30,819 bases of DNA from Propionibacteriaceae bacterium (GTDB taxonomy: Bacteria > Actinomycetota > Actinomycetes > Propionibacteriales > Propionibacteriaceae): positions 1 through 30,819 of the forward strand of contig JAJTCL010000001.1 in NCBI GenBank assembly GCA_021323255.1. Direction: 5' to 3'. The notes under the pieces were generated by a model that was given only the letters and a program-made list of their open reading frames with translations, was not told where the DNA came from and did not search any database. A program made the translations under genes and the position numbers. Below, in pieces: positions 8,464-15,859 of this stretch (the stretch's first letter is position 1; every line of letters begins with the position of its first letter).

Positions 8464-9069
8464 TCAGGCGTCCTGTTCGGCAGTTGTGATCAATCCCATC
8501 ATCAGCTGGGCAGCCTCGCTGTCTGTCAGACCTTGATGCGCCAGCGACTGCCAGGTCTCGAATGCGACGGCGTGGCTGATCGCAGCCCGGCGCAGTCGAG
8601 ATTGGCGCGGCCAGCCGGCGTCCAGAGCCTCGGCGACGGTCCGCGTATAGGACTCGATGCCGGTACGGACGGCGGCCGGCAGCACTGCCACATCGCGAAG
8701 CAGGTTGGCCCGCATCGCCTCAGCCGATCGGTACCAGCCGTAGAGCGCGGGCAGTGCGGTCGCGAGACGCTGGTGGGGATCGGGAATGGTTGCCCACTGA
8801 GCTGGATCGGGCGACGGGTTCGCGCTCCGCCACTCCGCGCTGCAGGCCCGGAAGAGAATTTCCTCGTTCGGAAAGTGGCGGTAGAGCGTGGCGCGGGTAA
8901 CCCCTGCCCGTTCTGCGACGGCACTCATCGTCGTCGCAGCTGGGCCAATGCTTCCGTGGAGCTCGATCGCCGCTTGCGTGATACGCGCCCGCGTGCGATC
9001 CATTGCGTCAGCTCGCGCGCGCAATCGGTAAGGCCTGCGCATTTTCGCAATACGATCATGTTCAGCCAT
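8464..9069 (-). CDS. TetR/AcrR-family transcriptional regulator
   Basis: This is a dimeric one-component repressor of 201 aa. The N-terminal HTH spans about residues 28-72, with TTMSAVAERAGVTRATLYRHFP as the recognition part; the rest is an all-helical ligand-binding domain. ATG 9069 (MAEHDRIAKMRRPYRL) is chosen; ATG 9042 (MRRPYRL) is a good alternative, since this subfamily often starts there. It is divergent from the cupin gene 78 bp away, and a palindrome lies between the probable -35 and -10 of that gene's promoter, so the cupin gene and the regulator itself are the likely targets. Confidence 0.88.
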   Translation of the reverse strand: MAEHDRIAKMRRPYRLRARADAMDRTRARITQAAIELHGSIGPAATTMSAVAERAGVTRATLYRHFPNEEILFRACSAEWRSANPSPDPAQWATIPDPHQRLATALPALYGWYRSAEAMRANLLRDVAVLPAAVRTGIESYTRTVAEALDAGWPRQSRLRRAAISHAVAFETWQSLAHQGLTDSEAAQLMMGLITTAEQDA

Positions 9070-9097
9070 TGACAACGCTCGATCGAGGCCCAATCAT
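9069..9097 (+). promoter_or_regulatory. Probable cupin-gene promoter with operator palindrome in the spacer
   Basis: A perfect TTGACA (-35, 9069-9074) is followed by a 17-bp spacer and AATCAT (-10, 9092-9097, 4 of 6 matches), which would give a leader of about 44 nt before ATG 9148. The spacer holds the perfect 10-bp palindrome CTCGATCGAG (9078-9087). A repressor bound there would block the promoter, and the -35 overlaps the first base of the TetR start codon. The neighbouring TetR protein is the natural candidate. Confidence 0.5.
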
Positions 9098-9147
9098 GGT
9101 GAATTGAGAATACAGCGCTGGATCGCGAAAGCTGGGGAGGCTCGCAG

Positions 9148-9663
9148 ATGACTGCATCATCGACAGCACAGCTCGCCGTCATCCCGCCAGACTGGCGTGA
9201 GGTCACCGCGGTCCCGGGCTTTACGGCGACGGTGAAGCTCGCCGCATCGGAAACTGGTGGCATCTCGATCGTGGAGCACAGGTTCGACCCAGGAGTCTTG
9301 GTTCCACCCCATCGACACACTCGGGAAGACGAGATTTCCTGCGTGATCTCCGGCGAGATCGGCTTCCGTTCCGATGGGCGGGAGGTGTCTCTCGGTGCGG
9401 GGGGCTACATCGTCAAGCCACGGGGTGAGCTGCACTCGATGTGGAATGCCGGCTCCGAGCCGGCCCGGATGATCGAGATCGTCACGCCGGCGGGGTTCGA
9501 GAAGTACTTCATTGAGTTGGCGCAGGCCACTGCTGCCGCCGGCGGCCGCCCAGATCCGTCCGTCCTCGCTCCGATCGCGGAGCGCTTCGGGCTCTCTTTT
9601 GATTTCACCGAGGTGCCCGACATCGTCGCTCGCCACGGACTGCGGCCGTTTCCGCTGAGGTGA
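9148..9663 (+). CDS. Cupin-domain protein
   Basis: This is a 171-aa single-domain cupin with a small beta-barrel that binds a metal ion. The motif-1 ligands are visible as H55, H57 and E62 (PPHRHTREDE), followed by G69; H96 (GELHSMWN) is the motif-2 ligand. The C-terminal 50 residues form an extension (EKYFIELAQATAAAGGRP and FDFTEVPDIVARHGL) seen in small-molecule binding or dioxygenase-like cupins. ATG 9148 has a GGGGAGG about 9 nt upstream. It is divergent from, and probably controlled by, the TetR regulator. The substrate is unknown. Confidence 0.85.
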   Translation: MTASSTAQLAVIPPDWREVTAVPGFTATVKLAASETGGISIVEHRFDPGVLVPPHRHTREDEISCVISGEIGFRSDGREVSLGAGGYIVKPRGELHSMWNAGSEPARMIEIVTPAGFEKYFIELAQATAAAGGRPDPSVLAPIAERFGLSFDFTEVPDIVARHGLRPFPLR

Positions 9664-9841
9664 TCTAGCAAAGGGAGTGGTTCTCACCCGGGCGGTCCGA
9701 TCGTTTCATGCTTGTGCTGGGAACGGTGATACCCAGGGCTGTCTGGGTGGTCGTTTTGACGGCTGTGATGGAAGACGTACGTATGGACTCGACGCAGCGC
9801 CCTGCGCGAGCAGCCAGCGCGGGCGCGCAACAATGCACCAT

Positions 9842-10834
9842 ATGGCTACGGAACGCTGGACCGCGTACTGGACGATGGCTCCTCGGCACGGCATTCTGCG
9901 AACCGAAGCTGCTCGTACGCCCAGACCTGACGAGGCGCTGGTGCGCGCGATCTGCTCGGGGATCAGTCACGGCACCGAGATGCTTGTGCACGCTGGCCGC
10001 ATCCCTCCGGAGGTTGCCGAGTCCATGCGTGCCCCTTTCCAGGCCGGAAGTTGGCCCGAGCCAGTCAAATACGGATACCTCTCGGTCGGCGTGGTGGAAG
10101 AGGGTCCGACGCACCTGAGGGGATGCCGGGTGTTCTGCCTATACCCCCACCAAGATCGTTACGTGGTCCCGGCGAGCGCCCTGACCCGAGTGCCCGATGA
10201 CGTACCCAGTGATCGCGCAGTGCTGGCAGGCACGGTCGAGACCGGTATCAATGCGCTCTGGGACGCCGGGCCCCGTATCGGTGATCGCGTGGCCGTGGTA
10301 GGAGCGGGCATGGTGGGTGGCGTAGTCGCCGCCCTGCTACGGACTTTTCCACTTGACAGGCTCCAGCTGGTGGATGTGAACCCTGCCCGGTCAACCCCTG
10401 CGGCAGCTCTGGGTGTCGAGCTGGTACATCCGGATAACGCCGCCGGCGACAATGATCTTGTTTTCCACTGCTCGGCCAACGAGTCGGGCCTCGCCCGCAG
10501 TTTGCAATTACTGGGCGATGAGGCCGAGTTGATCGAGCTCTCCTGGTACGGGACTGCGCAGCCGCGGGTACCGCTGGGTGCCGCGTTCCACTCCAAGCGA
10601 CTGACGATTCGGGCCAGTCAGGTTGGCGCTGTCGCGCCCGCTCGGCGGCCCCGGCGAACCACGAGCGACCGACTGGGGCTCGCCATGCACCTGCTCGAGG
10701 ATCCGGTTTTCGACGTGTTCATCACTGGCCACGCACCCTTTGGTGCGTTGCCTCAGACTATGGAGTCGATCTTCAGCGACAGCACGGAGACGCTGTGCCA
10801 AGTGATCGACTACCCGGGTGATGAGGAGGTCTGA
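9842..10834 (+). CDS. MDR-type (zinc-binding dehydrogenase-like) oxidoreductase of the pteridine-like cluster
   Basis: This is a medium-chain dehydrogenase/reductase of 330 aa. The nucleotide-binding glycine motif is G154-A-G-M-V-G159, followed by the acidic residue of VDVNPARS. The N-terminal CSGISHGTE (38-46) resembles the SGISRGTE stretch of BchC-like dehydrogenases. ATG 9842 is chosen because the sequence becomes family-like there; ATG 9833 is a 3-codon longer choice and neither has a clear ribosome binding site. The open frame further upstream (from 9677) is unlike protein. The stop (TGA 10832-10834) is 2 nt before the PTPS-like gene, with GAGGAGG serving the next start. It is the first gene of the GTP-derived cluster and would provide an NAD(P)-dependent redox step. 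Confidence 0.8.
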   Translation: MATERWTAYWTMAPRHGILRTEAARTPRPDEALVRAICSGISHGTEMLVHAGRIPPEVAESMRAPFQAGSWPEPVKYGYLSVGVVEEGPTHLRGCRVFCLYPHQDRYVVPASALTRVPDDVPSDRAVLAGTVETGINALWDAGPRIGDRVAVVGAGMVGGVVAALLRTFPLDRLQLVDVNPARSTPAAALGVELVHPDNAAGDNDLVFHCSANESGLARSLQLLGDEAELIELSWYGTAQPRVPLGAAFHSKRLTIRASQVGAVAPARRPRRTTSDRLGLAMHLLEDPVFDVFITGHAPFGALPQTMESIFSDSTETLCQVIDYPGDEEV

Positions 10835-10836
10835 TC

Positions 10837-11217
10837 GTGTTCCACCTGACTGTTCGTGATCACGTGATGATCGCCCACAGCCTTCCGCACCCGTCGTTCG
10901 GCCCCGCGCAGAATTTGCACGGTGCCACCTATGTGGTCGAGCTGACGCTGTGGCGCGAGACGCTTGCCTCCGAATCGATCGTGATCGACATCGGCGAGGC
11001 TGCCGAGATTCTCACCCAGGCACTGGGTGACCTCAACTACCGCAATCTCGACGAGCACCCGGAGTTGGTAGGCACGCTCACCACGACCGAATCCGTGGCA
11101 CAGCTCATCGCCGAGCGAGTTGCGTCATCGCTGCAGAATCGCGGCCTCACCAAGTTGGATGTGACGCTACGGGAACATCCCGATGCCTGGGCCGGGTACA
11201 CCAAGAGTTTTGATTGA
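10837..11217 (+). CDS. PTPS/QueD-fold protein lacking catalytic residues
   Basis: This is a 126-aa T-fold protein homologous to 6-pyruvoyl-tetrahydropterin synthase / 6-carboxytetrahydropterin synthase. Aligned by eye to E. coli QueD, two zinc histidines are kept (H14 in IAHSLPH, H28 in NLHGATY), but the third is Ala30 (HGA for HGH), the catalytic Cys is Ala24, and the Asp-His of LDHHYLN is N67-Y68 (LNYRNLD). The pterin-anchoring Glu appears retained at E113 (LREHPDAWAGY). So normal PTPS or QueD activity is unlikely, while binding of a pterin-like ligand is plausible. The start is GTG 10837 behind GAGGAGG, 2 nt after the dehydrogenase stop. I recall that the S. coelicolor homologue SCO6650 has been described as lacking zinc and the triad. 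Confidence 0.85.
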   Translation: MFHLTVRDHVMIAHSLPHPSFGPAQNLHGATYVVELTLWRETLASESIVIDIGEAAEILTQALGDLNYRNLDEHPELVGTLTTTESVAQLIAERVASSLQNRGLTKLDVTLREHPDAWAGYTKSFD

Positions 11218-11218
11218 G

Positions 11219-12295
11219 ATGACTGCGGCTGGCGGCACACTGCTGGGCTTCGTCACCTGGGACCGGGACGAGCCGACCGGCGGCAACGTTTACAACCTGG
11301 CACTCATCACCGAATTGCGTGCGCTGGGCATCGATGTGCAGCTGCAGAAGCTCGCCGGACCGTGGCCCGACGGAGACGCGTCTACCCACCTCATGCTGGC
11401 GCGAGCCCTTCGAGCAGCGCCTGCCTGTTTGGTCGACGGCATCGTGGCATCCGGCTCACCAGACGTCGTGGCCGCAGCAGTCGAGTCCGGCTACGCGGTC
11501 ACCATCATGATTCATCTGCCGATCAGCGACGAGCTGAGCCTGGAGCTCGCAGAGCGACAGCGGTACGCGCTACTGGAATCTCGAGCGGTGCACGCCGCCT
11601 CTGGAGTGTTGTGCTCCAGTCGCTGGGCCGCCGCCGAGCTGGGTCGCCGGTACGGTCGGGACGACGTCGGCGTGGCGATCCCGGGAGTCACGCCTGCCGC
11701 CGTGGCACACGGCAGTCTGGATTCAGGACCTCCGCGTTTTTTGAGCGTCGCATCGCTGACGCCGACCAAGGACCAACTCACCCTGGTACGCGCCCTGTCC
11801 GCGCTTGCCGACCTTCGGTGGACGGCAGACCTCATCGGATCCGACCAGACGGATCCGGACTACGCGGCTCGGGTGCGAGCCGAGATCGTGGCGGCCGGTT
11901 TGGCGGAGCGGGTCATGGTGCCCGGGATGTTGGCCGGTCGGGCGCTGGATCAGAAGTTCGATACCGCCGACCTGCTAATCCTGCCGTCGCGAATTGAGAC
12001 CTACGGGCTGGTTGTCATCGAGGCGCTGGCTCGCGGAATACCCGCGGTCGTTTCCGCCGGTACCGGTGCGGTCGAGGCATTGCAGGCAGGGGTGACCCCA
12101 GACAGTGCCGAGACACCCGGCACGGCCGTCCCTGCCGGCGACCCGGACAGCCTGGCGGCGGTGCTGCGCAGGTGGCTGACTGAACCAATGCTGCGCGACT
12201 CCTGGCGCCAAAGAGCGCTCGCCCGACGAGATACGCTGCCCGGATGGCAGCAGACGGCAGAGGCGGTGCTCGCCTATCTGAATCGCCCGCCGTAG
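11219..12295 (+). CDS. GT4-family glycosyltransferase
   Basis: This is a 358-aa GT-B fold glycosyltransferase of family 4. The N-terminal Gly-rich acceptor loop is EPTGGNVYN (18-26) and the donor-site E-x7-E motif is E260-TYGLVVI-E268 (SRIETYGLVVIEALARGIP). No membrane segment is seen, so it acts in the cytosol. ATG 11219 lies 1 nt after the stop of the PTPS-like gene, and the same frame upstream (from 11183) overlaps it. It probably glycosylates the pteridine or pyrimidine intermediate made by the neighbouring enzymes, by position only. Confidence 0.85.
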   Translation: MTAAGGTLLGFVTWDRDEPTGGNVYNLALITELRALGIDVQLQKLAGPWPDGDASTHLMLARALRAAPACLVDGIVASGSPDVVAAAVESGYAVTIMIHLPISDELSLELAERQRYALLESRAVHAASGVLCSSRWAAAELGRRYGRDDVGVAIPGVTPAAVAHGSLDSGPPRFLSVASLTPTKDQLTLVRALSALADLRWTADLIGSDQTDPDYAARVRAEIVAAGLAERVMVPGMLAGRALDQKFDTADLLILPSRIETYGLVVIEALARGIPAVVSAGTGAVEALQAGVTPDSAETPGTAVPAGDPDSLAAVLRRWLTEPMLRDSWRQRALARRDTLPGWQQTAEAVLAYLNRPP

Positions 12296-13215
12296 TCAAC
12301 GTCGACCCCGGCTGGCTTGCCGCCCGCGCCGCGGCCGACACCTCTGCCCGGGCCTCCACCGTGGAGACCCTCCTCCCCGACTTGATCAACTATCTGATCG
12401 AGATCCGCGCGGTCGACGGGATCCTGGAGATCATCGATCTCGGCGCCGGGACTGGAGCCAACCAGAAGTGGCTGGCACCGCGTCTGCCCTTTCAGCAACG
12501 CTGGATCCATCTTGATCATGACCCAGTCATCAGCCGATCACTGCCGCAACCTGGCGACACGATGATCATCGATAGCAGCGTCGAATCGCTCGGCCGGCTG
12601 CTGGCCGAAGGTTCGGTTGATCACCGTCTGGTCACCTGCTCGGCCCTGCTGGACGTGCTGACAACGGCTCAGCTCGACGCGGTATGCGAAGCCGTGATCG
12701 ACCACCAAGTGCCCGCCCTCTTCAGCCTCAGCGTTACCGGGGCCCAGAGTGTCAGTCCGGTGGACCCCCATGATCAACGTTTGCTCGATGCATTCAATGA
12801 TCATCAACGCCGCGCCGGCCGGGCTGGCCCGGAAGCCATCACACTCGCCGGCACCGCTCTGAGTGCCGGGAGTTATACCGTACGCAGCGCCGAGACTCCG
12901 TGGCAGTTATCGACACCCGGTGATTCGGCCTTTATGGCACAGCTCCTCCAGGAGCGGCTTGATGCCGCGGTGGCGCAGGACCCCGGTCTGTCCGTGATAG
13001 CCAAGGCCTGGTTCGAACTACGACGCGCCCAGCTCGAGCTCGGGGTCCTGCAGATTGAGGTCGGCCATCGCGACATCCTGGCTTTGCCTGGAGGGACCTC
13101 GGCGTTCGCCGAACGAGCCGAAGTCGAACACCGTGCAGACGTCACGACCCAGGCTGAACCTCTGTACGGAACCGGTCAGCGCATCCGCGAGCAGATCGGC
13201 GCCGGCGAACCGTAG
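12244..13215 (+). CDS. SAM-dependent methyltransferase-like protein
   Basis: This is a class I methyltransferase-fold protein of 323 aa. Motif I is D65-L-G-A-G-T-G71 (EIIDLGAGTGANQKWL), followed by an acidic-loop LDHDPVISRS. ATG 12244 lies inside the end of the glycosyltransferase (52-bp overlap, different frame), which suggests translational coupling; no later good start is visible. The domain appears to end near GHRDILALPG (about 13088); the further about 45 residues run antisense through the GCH II/RibD reductase end, so the C-terminal extension may be a stop-codon loss. The methyl acceptor is unknown and is presumably a cluster intermediate. Confidence 0.75.
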   Translation: MAADGRGGARLSESPAVVNVDPGWLAARAAADTSARASTVETLLPDLINYLIEIRAVDGILEIIDLGAGTGANQKWLAPRLPFQQRWIHLDHDPVISRSLPQPGDTMIIDSSVESLGRLLAEGSVDHRLVTCSALLDVLTTAQLDAVCEAVIDHQVPALFSLSVTGAQSVSPVDPHDQRLLDAFNDHQRRAGRAGPEAITLAGTALSAGSYTVRSAETPWQLSTPGDSAFMAQLLQERLDAAVAQDPGLSVIAKAWFELRRAQLELGVLQIEVGHRDILALPGGTSAFAERAEVEHRADVTTQAEPLYGTGQRIREQIGAGEP

Positions 13216-14469
13216 ACCAGGAATCCCATCACCTACCAAGATCGGAGCTGTAGTCAAGTAGAGCCGATCGAGTACCCCGGCGGCCAGAAAGTCTGAGACA
13301 GTCCTGCCGCCCCCCTCGACGAGCACCCGGCCCAGCCCGCGTGACTGCAGCGTGGTCAGCACAGCGCCTGGCTCAAACCGCCCTGCCTTATGAGGCAAGG
13401 AGACCACCTCGACATGCTGCGGCAGCTGTGGCGGCGGCTCGAAGTCGCCAGCCACGCACCACAGCGTCTTGGCCTGGCCGTCGGTCAGCACCCGGACATT
13501 CTGGGGAATCCGGCCTCTGGGATCGATGATCACGCGGACCGGCGATGGTCCCGGCACCGTACGCGTCGTCAACTGAGGATCATCGGCCGCGACCGTCTGA
13601 GCACCCACGATCACCGCATCCACCAGCGCCCGCAGCCGGTGCAAGTGCTCCCGGTCCTCCTCGCCCGAGACGTAGTTGGCGTCACCGGTCCTGGAGGCGA
13701 TGAAACCATCGACGCTTTGCGCCAACTGGGCGATCGTGACCGTTGGCCCGGCGGCGACCAGGGATCCGTATCGATCGAGCAGCACCGCGTCCGACCCGGC
13801 CGTGGCCCGGTCGGGCACCCGGCCCTGCAGCAACTCATTCCACACATCGGGCAGGTTGCCGGTGGTGTCGTGGCCCATCCGGTTCCGCTTCGTCGCCAGG
13901 TAGTAGGCGTTCTCGGCACGCTCGGTCACCGGCAAGGGAAGCCGGGCAGTTATCTCAATGCCAAGATCACCAAGTCGATCGCTCTTGTTCGGGTTGGCCG
14001 AGAGTAGTCGAATCCGGCGTACGCCAAGATCACGGAGTATCGCGGCAGCCACGTTGTAATCGCGGGCATCGACCGGCAGGCCCAGTCGCAGATTCGCATC
14101 AACGGTGTCAAGGCCTGCATCCTGCAGGGCGTACGCGTGCAGCTTGGCATGCAGGCCGATGCCGCGTCCTTCGTGGCCGCGCAGGTAGATGATCAGGCCG
14201 AGGCCTTCGCGACTGATCTCTCGCATCGCGGCCTCGAGCTGCTCGCCACAGTCGCAGCGCCAAGATCCGAACGCGTCACCGGTGAGGCATTCGGAATGGA
14301 CCCGGACGAGTGGAACATGGCCGTTGCTCCCAGCGTGGTCGAGATCGCCTAGCACCAGCGCCAGGTGCTCCCGACCGGACTCGACTGCGTAGCCGTGAAT
14401 TTGGAAGGTGCCGTGTGCGGTGGGAAGCACAGTCGAGACCACCCTGCGTACCCGCTGAGGTTCGATCAT
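13018..14469 (-). CDS. GTP cyclohydrolase II / RibD-type reductase fusion
   Basis: This is a 483-aa two-domain enzyme. The N-terminal GTP cyclohydrolase II domain (1 to about 195) has zinc cysteines C61, C72 and C74 (SECLTGD, RCDCGEQ), the YLRGHEGRGIG loop and Y113 (HAYALQD), equivalent to E. coli Tyr105. After a linker, about 230-455 is a DHFR-like RibD reductase domain (TIAQLAQSVDGFIASR, DAVIVGAQTVAADDPQL, RVLVEGGGRTVSDFLAAG). The deaminase domain of RibD is absent, so a 2,5-diaminopyrimidine could be reduced before deamination, as in the fungal route; this is inference. The protein reads on about 25 residues past a normal-looking end (TVFDFG), antisense to the methyltransferase. ATG 14469 starts it. 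No FMN riboswitch was seen upstream. Confidence 0.85.
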   Translation of the reverse strand: MIEPQRVRRVVSTVLPTAHGTFQIHGYAVESGREHLALVLGDLDHAGSNGHVPLVRVHSECLTGDAFGSWRCDCGEQLEAAMREISREGLGLIIYLRGHEGRGIGLHAKLHAYALQDAGLDTVDANLRLGLPVDARDYNVAAAILRDLGVRRIRLLSANPNKSDRLGDLGIEITARLPLPVTERAENAYYLATKRNRMGHDTTGNLPDVWNELLQGRVPDRATAGSDAVLLDRYGSLVAAGPTVTIAQLAQSVDGFIASRTGDANYVSGEEDREHLHRLRALVDAVIVGAQTVAADDPQLTTRTVPGPSPVRVIIDPRGRIPQNVRVLTDGQAKTLWCVAGDFEPPPQLPQHVEVVSLPHKAGRFEPGAVLTTLQSRGLGRVLVEGGGRTVSDFLAAGVLDRLYLTTAPILVGDGIPGLRFAGADLLADALTGSVQRFSLGRDVCTVFDFGSFGERRGPSRQSQDVAMADLNLQDPELELGAS

Positions 14470-14535
14470 CTTGCCAAGCCTTACACAGTTGTGGCAGCTC
14501 GCTCCTGCTCAGGGTTGTCGAGAGACTGCGGCGAG

Positions 14536-15204
14536 TCATTTCGGCACGGGACCGTCCGACACCGCCTTGGCGCCGACCAGGGGAGCCTGCCTGACATAGA
14601 GGCCCTGCTCCAGGACGTCCACGAGGAACTCGGCGAGGTCGGACCGCCGCAGGAACGGAGAAGGGGCTGACCGATGGGCGTCAGGTTCCACGGCGTGGGT
14701 CGGCGGCCCGTCCCGTAGCCGCGGTGCGCGGACCAAGGTCCATTCCAGGTCGCTGTCCACCCACTCCTGGTATTCGGCCGTACGGTCCATGGCCGCTTTG
14801 CGGCTCACGAATTGAATCAAGTTGGACAGTACCTTGTCGAAAATGGCCTTCTGGTCACCCGGGACGTCGATGCCGGCTCCGGTCACCCCGACGTAGCGAC
14901 GAACCCCCGCGCGCCGCATGACAAAGATGAGTGCCTTCGCGGCGTCTTGGTTGATCAGGCCCTGCCCGCGGACCGGGCCGAGTGTGGAGACCACGGCGTC
15001 AGTGCCGCTGACCAGCTCCGTCAGTGCCGCCTCGTCGCGGCTGTCGCCGGTGATCACCTGGACCTCGTCGCGGACCATGCCGAGCTTGGCCGGGTCACGG
15101 GCCAGCACGACCACCTTGTGTCTCCGGCGCAGCAGCTCCGCCACGAGCGGCCGGCCCGTCCGCCCAGTGCCGCCTAGCACGGCAACCATCATCGGAGATT
15201 GCAT
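14536..15204 (-). CDS. NmrA-like / atypical SDR NAD(P)-binding protein
   Basis: This is an atypical short-chain dehydrogenase with a Rossmann fold, 222 aa. The nucleotide motif is VAVLGGTGRTGRPLV; the YVGVTGAG region carries the sheet that follows it, and the usual YxxxK catalytic pair is not obvious, as in NmrA-like proteins. ATG 15204 (MQSPMMVAVLGG) is preferred; ATG 15192 is possible. Upstream frame to 15336 is antisense to the MarR gene and not real. It is divergent from a MarR regulator, with 39 bp between the start codons. A quinone- or redox-sensing role is common but not shown. Confidence 0.82.
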   Translation of the reverse strand: MQSPMMVAVLGGTGRTGRPLVAELLRRRHKVVVLARDPAKLGMVRDEVQVITGDSRDEAALTELVSGTDAVVSTLGPVRGQGLINQDAAKALIFVMRRAGVRRYVGVTGAGIDVPGDQKAIFDKVLSNLIQFVSRKAAMDRTAEYQEWVDSDLEWTLVRAPRLRDGPPTHAVEPDAHRSAPSPFLRRSDLAEFLVDVLEQGLYVRQAPLVGAKAVSDGPVPK

Positions 15205-15207
15205 GTG

Positions 15208-15218
15208 TGTATCGTACA
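15208..15218. promoter_or_regulatory. Possible operator in the MarR/NmrA divergent gap
   Basis: TGTA-TCG-TACA (inverted repeat with 3-nt centre) lies 4 bp from the NmrA-like start codon, in a 39-bp AT-rich divergent gap that also holds TATATA (15219-15224), a possible -10 for one of the genes. A MarR dimer could bind here and control both genes. The half sites are only 4 bp, so support is modest. Confidence 0.35.
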
Positions 15219-15243
15219 TATATAGCGTCAAGGGAGGCGACAC

Positions 15244-15726
15244 ATGCGTCGTCCGGGTGGCCGTGACCTGGCACGCGTTGACCAGGCCCTGCTGCGCCTG
15301 CGGCGCATGTGGGATGCCCCCCGCGGCATAGCCCACGAGGGCGGTGTCGTGGAAGGATCCACCCTCCTGGTCTGCCTGGCCGTCGCTGATACCGCCGGCG
15401 CGGTCGGCGTCGCCGGAGTGGCCGATGCACTGGGCGTAGCGCCCTCAACCGCCAGCCGGTTGGTCGCTCGGGCGGCGGAGGCAGGCATGGTGACCCGCAA
15501 TGTCTCCACCACCGACCCGCGGCGGGCGGCTCTCGAGCTGACGGCGACCGGGACTCGACTCGTGGAGGCGTCCCGGCGCTATCGCGCCGCACGCCTCGCG
15601 AGGCTGTTGGTCGATTGGCCGCCCAGGGACGTCGCCGCGCTCGCCGACCTGCTCACGCGGTTCGCGGACGCCTTCGCTCCGACGGCCAGCGACCGGTCTG
15701 GCCAGCGACCGCGCCGTACCCGCTGA
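15244..15726 (+). CDS. MarR-family transcriptional regulator
   Basis: This is a 160-aa winged-helix regulator. The HTH is GVAGVADALGVAPSTASRLVARAAEAGMV (about 57-85), followed by the wing RNVSTTDPRRAALELTATG, which carries the DPRR motif typical of MarR proteins. ATG 15244 is preceded by GGGAGG at 7-nt spacing. It is transcribed divergently from the NAD(P)-binding protein, which is its likely regulated partner. The C-terminal tail is basic and probably disordered. Confidence 0.88.
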   Translation: MRRPGGRDLARVDQALLRLRRMWDAPRGIAHEGGVVEGSTLLVCLAVADTAGAVGVAGVADALGVAPSTASRLVARAAEAGMVTRNVSTTDPRRAALELTATGTRLVEASRRYRAARLARLLVDWPPRDVAALADLLTRFADAFAPTASDRSGQRPRRTR

Positions 15727-15796
15727 ATCCGGTTCGCCGGCGTGGTACGACTCGTCATCTCCAACCTCGCTAGCGGCCAAAGCCGCCGCCGAGAAG

Positions 15797-15812
15797 TTAT
15801 CCACAGATGTGG
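15797..15812. promoter_or_regulatory. Isolated DnaA-box match with overlapping inverted repeat
   Basis: TTATCCACA (15797-15805) matches the classic DnaA box exactly, and CCACA-GA-TGTGG (15801-15812) is a perfect 5-bp inverted repeat overlapping it, about 50 bp upstream of the AbiEi-like pseudogene. No second box, AT-rich unwinding region or dnaA/dnaN gene is nearby, so it is not an origin. It may be a regulatory site of the decayed gene or chance. Confidence 0.25.
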
Positions 15813-15859
15813 TGCAAGCAGCTTCCGTTCCTGAGCTCAGGCTTCGATGAACTGTCTCC

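Noticed and set aside
9756..9784. TTGACG-N17-ACGTAT as promoter of the MDR gene
   Set aside because: The -35 is good but the -10 match is poor and no start-site evidence supports it, so it was left out of the feature list.
14470..14535. FMN riboswitch upstream of the GCH II fusion
   Set aside because: The gap is only 66 bp and shows no conserved RFN-like stems, so it was not reported.
15797..15805. Perfect DnaA box as part of a replication origin
   Set aside because: Only one box, no AT-rich unwinding element and no dnaA, dnaN or parAB genes nearby.
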